A DNA stretch of 64,000 nt from Bacillus proteolyticus. Its GTDB lineage: Bacteria; Bacillota; Bacilli; Bacillales; Bacillaceae_G. Positions 6,883 through 15,976 of the stretch are shown here, one piece after another. The number at the start of each line of letters is the position of its first letter. The first letter of the stretch is position 1. The position numbers were made by a program, and so were the translations under genes. The stretch is taken from positions 1 to 64,000 of the forward strand of contig NZ_MACH01000157.1 of NCBI RefSeq assembly GCF_001884065.1. Reading direction: 5' to 3'. The notes beneath the pieces are model-generated. The model saw only the letters and a program-made list of their open reading frames with translations, did no database searches and was not told the DNA's origin.

Positions 6883-9556
6883 AATTTTTTACAGGTTGAT
6901 TTTTGATGAAGAAGTCCATTACATAAAATACTTCGTCATCTGGTATTTGTATTTCAAATGTATTTTCAATAGGTTGCAATGCTTTTTTTACTTTCATATA
7001 CATCCAGTACTCATCCTGTCTTCGTTTCTCTTTATCAGGATGAGGGAGGAGACTTTCACCTTTTTGAAGACGGTCAACCATGCAGCTCATATGCAAAATC
7101 ACACCCATTAAACTGTCAGGAGTTAGCTGTAAAGAAATTAATTCTTGAATTGTATTTAATGCATAACGAATTGTTTTAATGAGTAATGCGCCATCGTTAC
7201 GCTGCATTTGTTGTTCAAGAATATCAGCCATTTTCGCATATGTTTCTTCATACGTAATTAATTCTTGAATTGGCTGAATCGCTGTGTAGTTCACAATGTC
7301 TTGGAAGTGGTATGTTAAGCATGGTACTTGCACATCGAAATTCGTGACGATACAAATGATATTACGCTCTTTTTTTATGTTCTCGATCATTTTTGTTAAA
7401 TCTTTTTCGTGAACGATGCTAATCGGAATAATTTCAATTAAGTCTTTATCAAAGCGTAAATAGTTCTCTAACATTTTTTGAATTGCTAAAGCACTTCCTT
7501 CACCAGTTAAACAAGCTGTTAAAATAACAGATTTCATTGGTGACAGCGGCTTTTTCTTTTCCTCTTGTACATTTAAATAGAATGGCGTTAAGTTCTTCAC
7601 TGTTTCATATAGTGCATCTAATGAGTAGCCAAGCTGAGCTTTTCGAGCTGCTTCTAGTGCATGTGGTGTGCTTGTCATGGAAAGAACACGTACAGGAATT
7701 TTGAACTCAGTTTCTAATATATCACCAATATAAGCGAGAGATCCCATATCAACAAGTAAGAGAAGCCCGTTTACATTTTGAAGTGTTTTCATATACACCT
7801 TAACACGCTCTAAGAAATCTTTCGGTGATTCATGCAAGGGCATATCGATACCAGTTACTTCATCAATACCGAGAAGTTCGTTTGCGACGTTTGCCATTTC
7901 TGTTGCGATGCCATTACCATGCGCTAATATTAATACTTTTACTTCTGTTTGTGAGGCAGGAATTGGGTCAACAACGAAGAACATTGTTAAGAAGCCTGCT
8001 TCATCAATAGGCATTGTTATTTGTAATTCTTCTTCTAACAGTTGAATACATTGCATAGCTACGGAAAAAGCTTCTTTATATTTCGTACGAATTTGATTTA
8101 ATTGTGGGTGGTGAATTTGTTTCCCGCCCTGTAATCGTTGTAGAGTTGTCTGTACATGTAAACTTAAAGCAAGAAACACTTTTTCATCAAAAGTCTTAGA
8201 TAAATGTTTTTCAGCTAGTTCTGCAATTTTTTCACATACGGAAACGATATTACGATCCACAATTTTAAAAACATTTTCATGACTTGTTTTTTTAGACATT
8301 TGGTTAAAATATTGAACGAAAAAGCTTTGAATATCATTTTCTATTAGTAATTCTAATTCGTCCTCTTCAATGCCGCGTGCTTGAAGTTCTTCATATTTAT
8401 AATCAATATAATCGTAAATAGAAGAACGTTTTTCATCTTCTGTTTTATGCTTGCTCCAGCCTTCATCACCTGTAAATACAAATGTTTCATTTGGTATTTG
8501 GTATAGGTGACGGCTCTTTCTTTCGATAAACAGTCCTTCTTTCATATACCAAGGTAAATCTGTACTTGAAACACCGACAGAATCACGTTTTTTTGTTACG
8601 AAATCAGAATAAGCTTTCGCACAGGCAATTTGTACATCCGTTTTCAATTGGCCGATGTTATTTGGACAATTGTAAAAGACGAAAGCCCGCATTGCATTTG
8701 GACTAACATGAATCTCTTTCCTTAGACGAATTGCTTCATTTGTGAAAAATAGTTGCAATAAAGCAAAGCGTTCTTTATGCGTTCGCTCACGAAGTGGTGG
8801 AAGCGTAACGGTCATTGGAATACGTCTTGTAAATGTTTTTAATAAAAATGAGTTTGGTTCTTCTGTTGTTGCAGTAATAATTAATACTTGTGCCTTACGT
8901 TCATTTTCTGTTTCTCCAAGGCGGCGATATACTCCGCGATCAATAAATGTGAAGAGCATTTCTTGTCCTTCTGGAGGGAGACGATGTACTTCATCTAAGA
9001 AAAGGATTCCTTCATGGGCTTTTTCAATTAAACCTTTTTGATCACTGGCACCTGTGTAAGCTCCTTTTTTTATCCCAAATAACTGTCCAAGTAGTAGTTG
9101 TGGATTGTTTGCATAATCAGCACAGTTAAAGACGATAAAAGGCGCATCTTTTGGAAGTTGTTCCACTTCAATTGCATACTCGTGCATTAAAGAAGCGAAC
9201 ATCGATTTTCCGACCCCTGTTTCTCCAAGTAGTAAAGTATGCATACCGTTTGGAGGGTAGAGAATAGAAGCTTTTGCTTTTTCAATTGCAATTTTTAGGC
9301 TTGTATTTTCAATTGCAAATGTATCTAATGAAGTACCTTTTGTTGAATGCGTTTCCAATGAAGTATTCGTTTCTATATAAAAACGGACAGGACGTGTACT
9401 CGTTTTTAATAAACGATCATCTTTCACGAGCTTGTTTAAGTCGCTACTAACATTTGCACGGTCTAACTGTAGAAGTGTAGCGAGTTCTGATGCTGTTACA
9501 CCTTCTGTATAATTCCCTTTTTGTATTGCGTTAAAAATGAGATCTATTCGTTTCAT
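6881..9556 (-). CDS. celR: LevR/CelR-type sigma-54 activator with PRD and PTS domains
   Basis: The 891-residue activator has, in order, an N-terminal winged HTH (1-60), an AAA+ sigma-54 interaction domain (about 95-330; Walker A GETGVGKS at 111-118, GAYTGA loop at 165-170, Walker B ending L-D-E at 187-189), PRD1 (about 430-530, histidine in S-L-H-V-Q), an EIIA-Man-like domain (A-H-G-N-G near 555), an EIIB-Gat-like segment (T-A-C-L-T-G-E-G near 690) and PRD2 at the C-terminus. Such proteins are switched by PTS phosphorylation. The sigma-54 promoter at 594-610 is the obvious target. The sigma-54 loop has Tyr for the usual Phe, a tolerated variant. Start ATG 9556 follows GAGGTGA. Confidence 0.9.
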   Translation of the reverse strand: MKRIDLIFNAIQKGNYTEGVTASELATLLQLDRANVSSDLNKLVKDDRLLKTSTRPVRFYIETNTSLETHSTKGTSLDTFAIENTSLKIAIEKAKASILYPPNGMHTLLLGETGVGKSMFASLMHEYAIEVEQLPKDAPFIVFNCADYANNPQLLLGQLFGIKKGAYTGASDQKGLIEKAHEGILFLDEVHRLPPEGQEMLFTFIDRGVYRRLGETENERKAQVLIITATTEEPNSFLLKTFTRRIPMTVTLPPLRERTHKERFALLQLFFTNEAIRLRKEIHVSPNAMRAFVFYNCPNNIGQLKTDVQIACAKAYSDFVTKKRDSVGVSSTDLPWYMKEGLFIERKSRHLYQIPNETFVFTGDEGWSKHKTEDEKRSSIYDYIDYKYEELQARGIEEDELELLIENDIQSFFVQYFNQMSKKTSHENVFKIVDRNIVSVCEKIAELAEKHLSKTFDEKVFLALSLHVQTTLQRLQGGKQIHHPQLNQIRTKYKEAFSVAMQCIQLLEEELQITMPIDEAGFLTMFFVVDPIPASQTEVKVLILAHGNGIATEMANVANELLGIDEVTGIDMPLHESPKDFLERVKVYMKTLQNVNGLLLLVDMGSLAYIGDILETEFKIPVRVLSMTSTPHALEAARKAQLGYSLDALYETVKNLTPFYLNVQEEKKKPLSPMKSVILTACLTGEGSALAIQKMLENYLRFDKDLIEIIPISIVHEKDLTKMIENIKKERNIICIVTNFDVQVPCLTYHFQDIVNYTAIQPIQELITYEETYAKMADILEQQMQRNDGALLIKTIRYALNTIQELISLQLTPDSLMGVILHMSCMVDRLQKGESLLPHPDKEKRRQDEYWMYMKVKKALQPIENTFEIQIPDDEVFYVMDFFIKNQPVKN

Positions 9557-9620
9557 TTCTATTCACCTCGAAACTTCATCACTATTTAAAATTTTACACA
9601 AAAATGGGAAGTGTGGGAAG

Positions 9621-9662
9621 AGAAAAATAAAACAGCTTTAGTATATAAGCACTAAAGCTGTT
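9621..9662 (-). terminator. Terminator of the polysaccharide deacetylase gene
   Basis: On the minus strand AACAGCTTTAGT and its perfect complement form a 12-bp stem overlapping the stop codon, followed by TTATTTTT. Confidence 0.85.
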
Positions 9663-10398
9663 ACAATCTTGTGTCTTTCCAAAAATTCACTTCGAGATGG
9701 GAAGATGGATTGTAGGGAAGTAGTTTATATCCTTGTGATTGCAAATAATCAATTACTTTTGGAAGTATTTGCACTGTGACACTAGAATCATGCATTAAAA
9801 TAACCTCTACTTGTTCATCGCTTTGATTTTGCACTCTTTCTAGTATTGCGGAAGGATTATCATAGCTTTTCCAGTCATATGTATCAATTGTCCAATCCCA
9901 CATTTTATACTGGGAAGATACGAGTGCGTCGCGGTAATTCTTTTTTAAGTAAGGCATGCTACCGTATGGGACACGAACGAGATGTGTATTTAGATGTGTA
10001 ATTTGCCGGACAATATTTTGGGTTTGCTCCATTTCTTCAATTAAAATTGATGGATCGCCAGTATAAAGACGTTTTACATCATGTGACATACTATGGAGAC
10101 CAATATAATGTCCATCTTTAATCAATCGCTCCATCGTTTTTTTATAATGTGGCACTTTTCCGCCAATAACGAAGAAAGTTGCTTTTCCGTTCTTCTCTTT
10201 TAAAATATTTAAAATTTGTGGTGTGTATTTATTCGGTCCGTCATCAAATGTTAAGTACGCAATTTTTTTTGTAGGAGAGGTAGTTTGAGTGCTTTGTTGA
10301 TTTTCTGCTTGAATGTCTGTAGTTGCTTCTGTATTAGATGATGCGTACATAGTAATAGTTAAAAATAAAATTATACATTGAAGTAATCGCTTGATCAT
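9661..10398 (-). CDS. Secreted polysaccharide deacetylase (NodB/CE4 family)
   Basis: Metal-dependent de-N-acetylase acting on peptidoglycan or another extracellular glycan. After an N-terminal signal segment (hydrophobic I-I-L-F-L-T-I-T-M) the NodB motifs follow: T-F-D-D-G-P-N (motif 1), H-S-M-S-H-D (motif 2, metal histidines), R-V-P-Y-G-S (motif 3) and L-M-H-D near the C-terminus (motif 5). The start at 10398 is chosen because GAGGGTGA precedes it and the signal peptide begins there; a longer reading to 10584 runs through the upstream gene's terminator. It is 245 residues long. The exact substrate is unknown; the B. cereus group has many paralogs. Confidence 0.85.
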   Translation of the reverse strand: MIKRLLQCIILFLTITMYASSNTEATTDIQAENQQSTQTTSPTKKIAYLTFDDGPNKYTPQILNILKEKNGKATFFVIGGKVPHYKKTMERLIKDGHYIGLHSMSHDVKRLYTGDPSILIEEMEQTQNIVRQITHLNTHLVRVPYGSMPYLKKNYRDALVSSQYKMWDWTIDTYDWKSYDNPSAILERVQNQSDEQVEVILMHDSSVTVQILPKVIDYLQSQGYKLLPYNPSSHLEVNFWKDTRL

Positions 10399-10532
10399 AA
10401 CATTCACCCTCAGTTTGACAATCAAGATGTAAAAATGAAAATTTGATACTTTTTTCGTTATACGTATATCTTTCTCCAATAGAGGCACTCTCAAACAATC
10501 TATATTTTGGAAATAGGGAATAAGGTTTAAAA

Positions 10533-10574
10533 AATAAAAATAGCATCCTCTTATGGAAAAGAGGATGCTATTTG
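10533..10574 (-). terminator. Terminator of tagO
   Basis: On the minus strand AAATAGCATCCTCTT pairs with AAGAGGATGCTATTT (15 bp) and is followed by TTTATTTTTT. Confidence 0.88.
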
Positions 10575-10606
10575 AATATTTCATAAAAGTAAAGGCTATA
10601 CTACAA

Positions 10607-11680
10607 TTAGTCTTCGCGTTTTTTCACTTTTTTATAGAAGGAAATAATTGGTTTGTAACGTTCGTGTACAAGACCGATTACTTCAGCAATAATTTCTGTA
10701 AAGAAGATTAAAACGAAAAGAAGAATAATGGATAACCATAGTGTCGCACTACTGAAAATGATTGCATTTACGCTAAAGAAAATACCAAGTGCGTAAATAA
10801 TTAGTACCGTTTTACGGTGAGAGAATCCCATTGCAAGCAAACGGTGATGTAAATGCGACTTATCTGGTGCTGAAATAGGCTTTTTATTTACGATACGGCG
10901 GATAATTGCAAACGTCGTATCAAATATAGGTACACCTAAAATAATAATTGGAACGATAAAGCTGAATAACGTTACGCTTTTGTATAATCCAAGTAACGAT
11001 ATAACAGAAATACAGTATCCTAAAAATAGTGCTCCTGTATCTCCCATGAAGATTTTTGCAGGATGGAAGTTGTAGAATAAAAATCCAATTGTACTTGCTA
11101 ATGTGATTAGTGCTAGAGGTAATATAATAGCTGCTCCAGTACCCCATGGGCTAGTGAAGGCCATATATGCTAGCGTTGCAAGTACGATAGATGAAATCCC
11201 TGCGGATAATCCATCTAATCCATCAATTAAGTTGATGGCATTTGTAATACCGACAATCCAAAATACTGTAATTGGATAAGCAAGCCATCCGAGTTCAGTA
11301 TCTCCAATAATTGGAATATATAATACTTGCACTAATAATCCACTTTTTACAATCATGATGGCAACTAATAGTTGTCCACCGAATTTTACCTTCGCAGATA
11401 GTTCGTACATATCATCTAAAATCCCGATGATAACAATAATGATAGCACCTAAAGTTATCGATAGCATTCTTTGTTCGTACAATCCACCGACAACAAATCC
11501 TACAGCTACACCGATGAAAATTGCTAACCCGCCAAGACGAGGCATAATTTTTTGGTGTACTTTACGTGCGTTTGGTTTATCTGTTGCTCCTATTTTGAAA
11601 GCTAATTTAATAACTAAAGGAGTAACGACGAGTACAGTGATGAAAGATGCCAAAATGGCATAAATCACTTGTGAGTCCAT
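10607..11680 (-). CDS. tagO: Undecaprenyl-phosphate GlcNAc-1-phosphate transferase (TagO/WecA type)
   Basis: Polytopic membrane enzyme (357 residues, about ten hydrophobic segments) that transfers GlcNAc-1-P from UDP-GlcNAc to the undecaprenyl-phosphate carrier, the first step of teichoic acid or secondary wall polysaccharide synthesis. The D-D-M motif near residue 92 (I-G-I-L-D-D), N-A-I-N-L-I-D-G-L-D-G-L-S-A-G, F-M-G-D-T-G-A and the C-terminal H-L-H-H-R-L motif are all intact. RBS AGGTGGGG precedes ATG 11680. In B. cereus group species lacking classical teichoic acid it should feed the pyruvylated secondary wall polysaccharide. It is divergent from the UDP-sugar dehydrogenase gene. Confidence 0.92.
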   Translation of the reverse strand: MDSQVIYAILASFITVLVVTPLVIKLAFKIGATDKPNARKVHQKIMPRLGGLAIFIGVAVGFVVGGLYEQRMLSITLGAIIIVIIGILDDMYELSAKVKFGGQLLVAIMIVKSGLLVQVLYIPIIGDTELGWLAYPITVFWIVGITNAINLIDGLDGLSAGISSIVLATLAYMAFTSPWGTGAAIILPLALITLASTIGFLFYNFHPAKIFMGDTGALFLGYCISVISLLGLYKSVTLFSFIVPIIILGVPIFDTTFAIIRRIVNKKPISAPDKSHLHHRLLAMGFSHRKTVLIIYALGIFFSVNAIIFSSATLWLSIILLFVLIFFTEIIAEVIGLVHERYKPIISFYKKVKKRED

Positions 11681-12164
11681 TAATACCCCACCTTTTATAG
11701 TTTAACGTAATTTTTCTAATTGTATTTATCTGAAAATTATGATGTTTATTTACAGGCTCATAACATATGGTATCACAAAAAGATTAGAATTCAATCTTTT
11801 TTTCTTTTAGCTGTAAATGGAAGTGCATAGAATATATGACAATTGTAAATAGAATGTTGGATCGTTTGAGAAGGTTGTTCATATTGCGACTTGAAATATG
11901 ACAGTGTATCTGCCTCTTCTATAACAAGTATTTTATTATAAGTGTTGCACGTAAAAATGAGTAAGTTCCGTGTTAAAATGTGGGAATTTACATTTTATAT
12001 ATATTGCATCATTTAACTTTACAAAATCTTAAAAATGAATAAAAAGAAAATTCATATAATAAATAAGAAAAAAGTTTTCTTATTTTTAGTGCGAGAGGGG
12101 GAAGCACAGGGGGGATTCTATGTATTCGTATATTTTCTTATGTATATTCCTGTGCGAAAGGAAA
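11681..12164. other. 484-bp intergenic region between divergent tagO and ugd
   Basis: AT-rich region that should hold both divergent promoters. I see no coding potential. It contains one hairpin with a U-run (11776-11806) not obviously tied to either gene, and AT-rich -10-like sequences that I could not pair with convincing -35 boxes. Confidence 0.6.
11776..11806 (+). terminator. Orphan terminator-like hairpin in the tagO-ugd gap
   Basis: AAAAAGATT and AATCTTTTT form a 9-bp stem around AGAATTC, followed by further T and TCTTTT. It is AT-rich, so stability is modest. No annotated gene ends here on either strand; it could end a small RNA or an attenuated tagO antisense transcript. Confidence 0.35.
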
Positions 12165-13490
12165 ATGAAAATTACGATAATAGGTACCGGATATGTTGGA
12201 TTGATTACTGGAGTAGGATTGGCGAAATTGGGACATTCAGTCACATGTTTTGATATAAATAGTGAAAAAATTGAACAGATCAAACAAGGTGAGTTACCTA
12301 TTTATGAATGTGGATTAAATGAATTAATAAATGAAGAGTATGAGAACGGTCATTTAACTTTTACAGCAAGCAGACTAACGGCATTTAATGATGTAGAGTT
12401 TATATTTATTGCAGTTGGAACACCATCTTTATTAGATGGAACAGCAGATTTAACGTATATTCGTAGTGCTTGTGATGATATTGGAACATATGTGAATAAC
12501 GATATTATTGTTGTTACGAAAAGTACGGTTCCAGTAGGTACAAATGATGCGATGAGGGAATGGATTGAGGAGAAACTACAAGGTAGACACGAATTACATA
12601 TCGTATCGAATCCAGAATTTTTCAGGGAAGGTTCTGGTATTTATGATTTTTTTCATGGTGATCGCATTGTAATTGGAGCATGTAGTGAGGAAGCAGCAAG
12701 GAAAGTAGAGAATTTGTACAGCAAATTAAGCTTACAAACGTATATTACGGATATTCGAAGTGCTGAGATGATTAAATATGCATCTAATGCTTTTTTGGCT
12801 ACGAAGATTAGTTTTATTAATGAGATTTCCAATATATGTGAGCAGGTGGGTGCAGATATATTAGATGTATCTACAGGGATGGGGATGGATAAGAGAATTG
12901 GTGCATCTTTTTTAAATGCGGGCATCGGATATGGAGGGTCTTGTTTTCCGAAAGATACGAAAGCACTTGTGCAAATTGCAGGGAATGTTTCTCATGATTT
13001 TCGCTTGTTGAAAGCAGTCATTGAAGTGAATAATAAACAACAGTTGTTGTTAATAGAAAAAGCGAAGAAAATGATAAATATGAAGAAGAAGCGGATTGCG
13101 GTTCTTGGTGCAGCATTCAAACCGAATACTGACGATATTAGAGAAGCACCCTCTCTTATTATAATACAAGAATTAATTAATATAGGTGCAGATGTGGTTG
13201 TATATGACCCGCAGGCTATTCAAAATGTAAAAGGTATATTTGGAAATGCTATACGATACGCTGAGTGTATAGACGAATCGATTAGAGCGGCAAATGCAGT
13301 TTTTATCGTAACAGAATGGGAATCAATTCGAAATTATCCGCTAGAGAAGTATGTACAGCTTATGAGGGAACCTATTCTATTTGATGGGAGAAATTGTTAT
13401 ACTAATGAGGATGCCGAGAAGCAGGGGTTAGATTATTACTCAGTTGGGCGAAAAGGCGTCTGTCATAGTAATGTTTCTCAGGTACGTTAA
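12165..13490 (+). CDS. ugd: UDP-glucose/UDP-sugar 6-dehydrogenase
   Basis: It oxidises UDP-glucose (or a related UDP-hexose) to the uronate using two NAD+. The Rossmann motif G-T-G-Y-V-G is at the N-terminus, T-K-S-T-V-P-V-G-T follows around residue 120, and the catalytic cysteine is in G-Y-G-G-S-C-F-P-K-D near residue 260. ATG 12165 is used because the family starts at MKITIIGTGYVG; it has only a short-spaced AAAGGA. An in-frame ATG at 12120 has a stronger AGGGGGG site and would add 15 mainly hydrophobic residues, so the start is uncertain. ManNAc dehydrogenases (WecC type) are relatives, and the next gene is a UDP-GlcNAc 2-epimerase. Confidence 0.85.
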   Translation: MKITIIGTGYVGLITGVGLAKLGHSVTCFDINSEKIEQIKQGELPIYECGLNELINEEYENGHLTFTASRLTAFNDVEFIFIAVGTPSLLDGTADLTYIRSACDDIGTYVNNDIIVVTKSTVPVGTNDAMREWIEEKLQGRHELHIVSNPEFFREGSGIYDFFHGDRIVIGACSEEAARKVENLYSKLSLQTYITDIRSAEMIKYASNAFLATKISFINEISNICEQVGADILDVSTGMGMDKRIGASFLNAGIGYGGSCFPKDTKALVQIAGNVSHDFRLLKAVIEVNNKQQLLLIEKAKKMINMKKKRIAVLGAAFKPNTDDIREAPSLIIIQELINIGADVVVYDPQAIQNVKGIFGNAIRYAECIDESIRAANAVFIVTEWESIRNYPLEKYVQLMREPILFDGRNCYTNEDAEKQGLDYYSVGRKGVCHSNVSQVR

Positions 13491-13565
13491 AAAGTGTATT
13501 TTCACATGCATATTTTTATATGCGATAATAGAAGTTGTAACTAGTGAAAGAAAAGAGGTAATGAA

Positions 13566-14681
13566 ATGACTGAACGTTTAAAAGTAATGACAATTTTCGG
13601 GACACGACCAGAAGCAATTAAAATGGCACCTCTTGTATTAGAATTGCAAAAGCACCCAGAAAAAATTGAATCGATTGTGACTGTAACAGCACAACACCGT
13701 CAAATGTTAGATCAAGTATTAAATATCTTTGGAATTACGCCAGATTTCGATTTGAATATCATGAAAGATCGTCAAACGTTAATTGATATTACAACACGTG
13801 GTTTAGAAGGTTTAGATAAAGTAATGAAAGAAGCGAAGCCTGATATCGTACTTGTGCATGGTGATACAACGACGACATTTATTGCAAGCTTAGCTGCTTT
13901 CTATAATCAAATTCCAGTAGGACATGTTGAAGCAGGACTTCGTACATGGGATAAGTATTCTCCATATCCAGAAGAGATGAATCGCCAACTAACAGGTGTA
14001 ATGGCGGATCTTCATTTCTCACCTACAACAAAATCAGCAACGAACTTACAAAAAGAAAATAAAGATGAGTCACGCATTTTCGTAACAGGAAATACAGCGA
14101 TCGATGCACTGAAGACGACTGTAAAAGAAACTTATAGCCATCCGGTATTGGAAAAACTTGAAAATGATCGTCTTGTACTTATGACAGCACATCGTCGTGA
14201 AAACTTAGGGGAACCAATGCGCAATATGTTCCGTGCAATTAAGCGTCTTGTTGATAAACACGAAGATGTACAAGTTGTATACCCTGTTCATATGAATCCT
14301 GTTGTTCGTGAAATAGCGAATGATATTTTAGGCGAGCATAGCCGCATTCATTTAATTGAGCCGCTAGATGTAATCGATTTTCATAACGTTGCAGCTCGTT
14401 CATACTTAATGTTAACTGATTCTGGTGGTGTACAAGAAGAAGCACCGTCACTAGGTGTGCCAGTTCTTGTCCTTCGTGACACGACGGAACGCCCAGAAGG
14501 TATCGAAGCAGGTACGCTGAAATTAGCAGGAACAGATGAAGAAACAATCTTTGGTCTTGCTGATGAGTTGTTATCAGATAAAGAAGCTCATGATAAGATG
14601 ACGAAAGCATCTAATCCTTACGGCGACGGTCGTGCATCAGAGCGTATTGTAGAAGCGATTTTACAACACTTCAACAAATAA
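13566..14681 (+). CDS. mnaA: UDP-N-acetylglucosamine 2-epimerase
   Basis: It interconverts UDP-GlcNAc and UDP-ManNAc, giving the ManNAc used for wall glycopolymer linkage units and the secondary cell wall polysaccharide. Family motifs are all present: G-T-R-P-E-A-I-K-M-A-P at 11-21, H-G-D-T-T-T-T near 97, H-V-E-A-G-L-R-T near 120, T-A-H-R-R-E-N near 205 and D-S-G-G-V-Q-E-E near 290 (allosteric and active-site region). It is 371 residues long, start ATG after AAGAGGTAATGAA. B. anthracis is known to carry two such epimerases with overlapping roles; this would be one of them. Confidence 0.93.
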   Translation: MTERLKVMTIFGTRPEAIKMAPLVLELQKHPEKIESIVTVTAQHRQMLDQVLNIFGITPDFDLNIMKDRQTLIDITTRGLEGLDKVMKEAKPDIVLVHGDTTTTFIASLAAFYNQIPVGHVEAGLRTWDKYSPYPEEMNRQLTGVMADLHFSPTTKSATNLQKENKDESRIFVTGNTAIDALKTTVKETYSHPVLEKLENDRLVLMTAHRRENLGEPMRNMFRAIKRLVDKHEDVQVVYPVHMNPVVREIANDILGEHSRIHLIEPLDVIDFHNVAARSYLMLTDSGGVQEEAPSLGVPVLVLRDTTERPEGIEAGTLKLAGTDEETIFGLADELLSDKEAHDKMTKASNPYGDGRASERIVEAILQHFNK

Positions 14682-14748
14682 AGTGAAACTTTACTAAATG
14701 GAAGGTTGCATCCTTCATTTAGTATTAGCCCACAACAATCGCGGGAAA
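14682..14748 (-). repeat. Dispersed repeat, family B, copy 2 (inverted)
   Basis: Read on the minus strand it begins TATTTCCCGC, has GGGCTAAT in the middle, then a hairpin (ACTAAATG with its complement), and ends TAAAGTTTCACT. Ends and the GGGCTRAT block match copy 1 at 4933-4994. Confidence 0.5.
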
Positions 14749-14750
14749 TA

Positions 14751-14786
14751 AAAAGAGCCAAATCGTATACGATTTGGCTTTTTTTA
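14751..14786. terminator. Bidirectional terminator between mnaA and the LCP gene
   Basis: AGCCAAATCGTATACGATTTGGCT is a 24-bp perfect dyad (12-bp arms) with seven T on the right and an A-run on the left. It serves mnaA (plus) and the convergent LCP gene (minus). Confidence 0.88.
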
Positions 14787-15902
14787 TTCATGATTCCTCA
14801 TAATCCACTCTGCATGAGCATTTGTAGAAGGAGGAGGTGGTGGTGTTTTGTTCTCACTCGGTTCCTTCTTTTGTTTTGCGATGGAGTTAGAATCAGAATT
14901 TGTACTCTCATTTTTTGTAGTTTCTGTTGGGGCTTGTTCTTTTTCCCCTATTTCTTTTAATATCTCGTTACGAGTTGTCTCTACACTGATTGGGTCTGGA
15001 AGGAAATAATAAATACCACCAATTTTTTTATCTTCTCCTTCAAGCTTTAATGTTTGGATCGTTTGTGGGTCGAATCCAGAGATTTTATTGTAAAGAGCAA
15101 GTCCGTCAGAAATAGGAATATCGGTTTTTATATATTTCCCAACTACCGCGGTTAAATCTTTAATTTTAAATACGGTTGAAGCAGAATTTAGCTGTTGGGC
15201 AACAGCCGCCAGTACTTGCCTTTGTCTCGCTGCTCGGCCATAGTCACCGTTAGGATCTTGCTTTCGCATGCGGACGTAAGCGAGTGCCTCTTCACCGTTT
15301 AAGTCTTGTTTACCTTGTTTAAAGTGAATTAATTTGTAATAATCTATATCGGAGCGCTCCTCGAAATCAAAAGGAACATCAACTGTAATACCTCCAACAG
15401 CATCAACGATACCTTTAAAGCCTTGGAAATCAATTTTAATATAATGATCAACAGGGACTTTTAAAAATCCTTCGACGGTGTCAATTGCCATTTTTTCTCC
15501 ACCATAAGCATGGGCAGCGTTAATTTTGTCTTCTTTATTTTTACCAACAATCTTAACACGAGAATCGCGAGGGATACTCATAAGTGAAACCTTTTTTGAG
15601 TTTGGATTAACTGTCGCGAACATAAGTGAATCTGTTCGGCCGTTTTGACCATCTGTTGCGTAATCCTCAATACCCATAATTAGTATTGTGAAAGGTTTTT
15701 TTGTGATTTCCACATCTTCTGCTCGTAATTTAGATTTTTCACGGTTAAATCCACTGTACATCCCCATGAGAGAAGTGTAGGAATTTAATACATAAAGTCC
15801 TACGCTACCAAATAAAAATGCGAAAATAAGAAAGAAGAAAAGTTTTCTTCTACGTTTCTTTTTTATTCTGCTATTTTGGAGATGATAATAACGTTCTTCC
15901 AT
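14784..15902 (-). CDS. LytR-CpsA-Psr (LCP) family wall glycopolymer ligase
   Basis: LCP enzymes move lipid-linked glycopolymers onto peptidoglycan outside the membrane. The 372-residue protein has a basic cytoplasmic N-terminus, one membrane anchor (about 20-42), and the LCP domain from about residue 70 with the Arg/Asp-rich pyrophosphate pocket (R-T-D-S-L-M near 90 and S-I-P-R-D-S-R near 109). A low-complexity tail rich in Thr, Ser, Glu and Pro ends the protein. RBS AAGGAGAT precedes ATG 15902. Neighbouring tagO and mnaA agree with a role in secondary wall polysaccharide attachment. TagT/U/V and Lcp paralogs cannot be told apart here. Confidence 0.88.
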   Translation of the reverse strand: MEERYYHLQNSRIKKKRRRKLFFFLIFAFLFGSVGLYVLNSYTSLMGMYSGFNREKSKLRAEDVEITKKPFTILIMGIEDYATDGQNGRTDSLMFATVNPNSKKVSLMSIPRDSRVKIVGKNKEDKINAAHAYGGEKMAIDTVEGFLKVPVDHYIKIDFQGFKGIVDAVGGITVDVPFDFEERSDIDYYKLIHFKQGKQDLNGEEALAYVRMRKQDPNGDYGRAARQRQVLAAVAQQLNSASTVFKIKDLTAVVGKYIKTDIPISDGLALYNKISGFDPQTIQTLKLEGEDKKIGGIYYFLPDPISVETTRNEILKEIGEKEQAPTETTKNESTNSDSNSIAKQKKEPSENKTPPPPPSTNAHAEWIMRNHE

Positions 15903-15976
15903 ATATAATCTCCTTAGTTCATTTGTAGGGAATTAATTCACTACATTAATCTTTAGAGGCGATAAGTTAGCTATTC

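Noticed and set aside
9661-10584. Longer form of the polysaccharide deacetylase
   Set aside because: The extra 62 residues pass through the tagO terminator, and the signal peptide and ribosome site are at 10398.
14239-14610. Minus-strand frame inside mnaA
   Set aside because: Antisense to conserved epimerase motifs, no ribosome site, composition typical of shadows.
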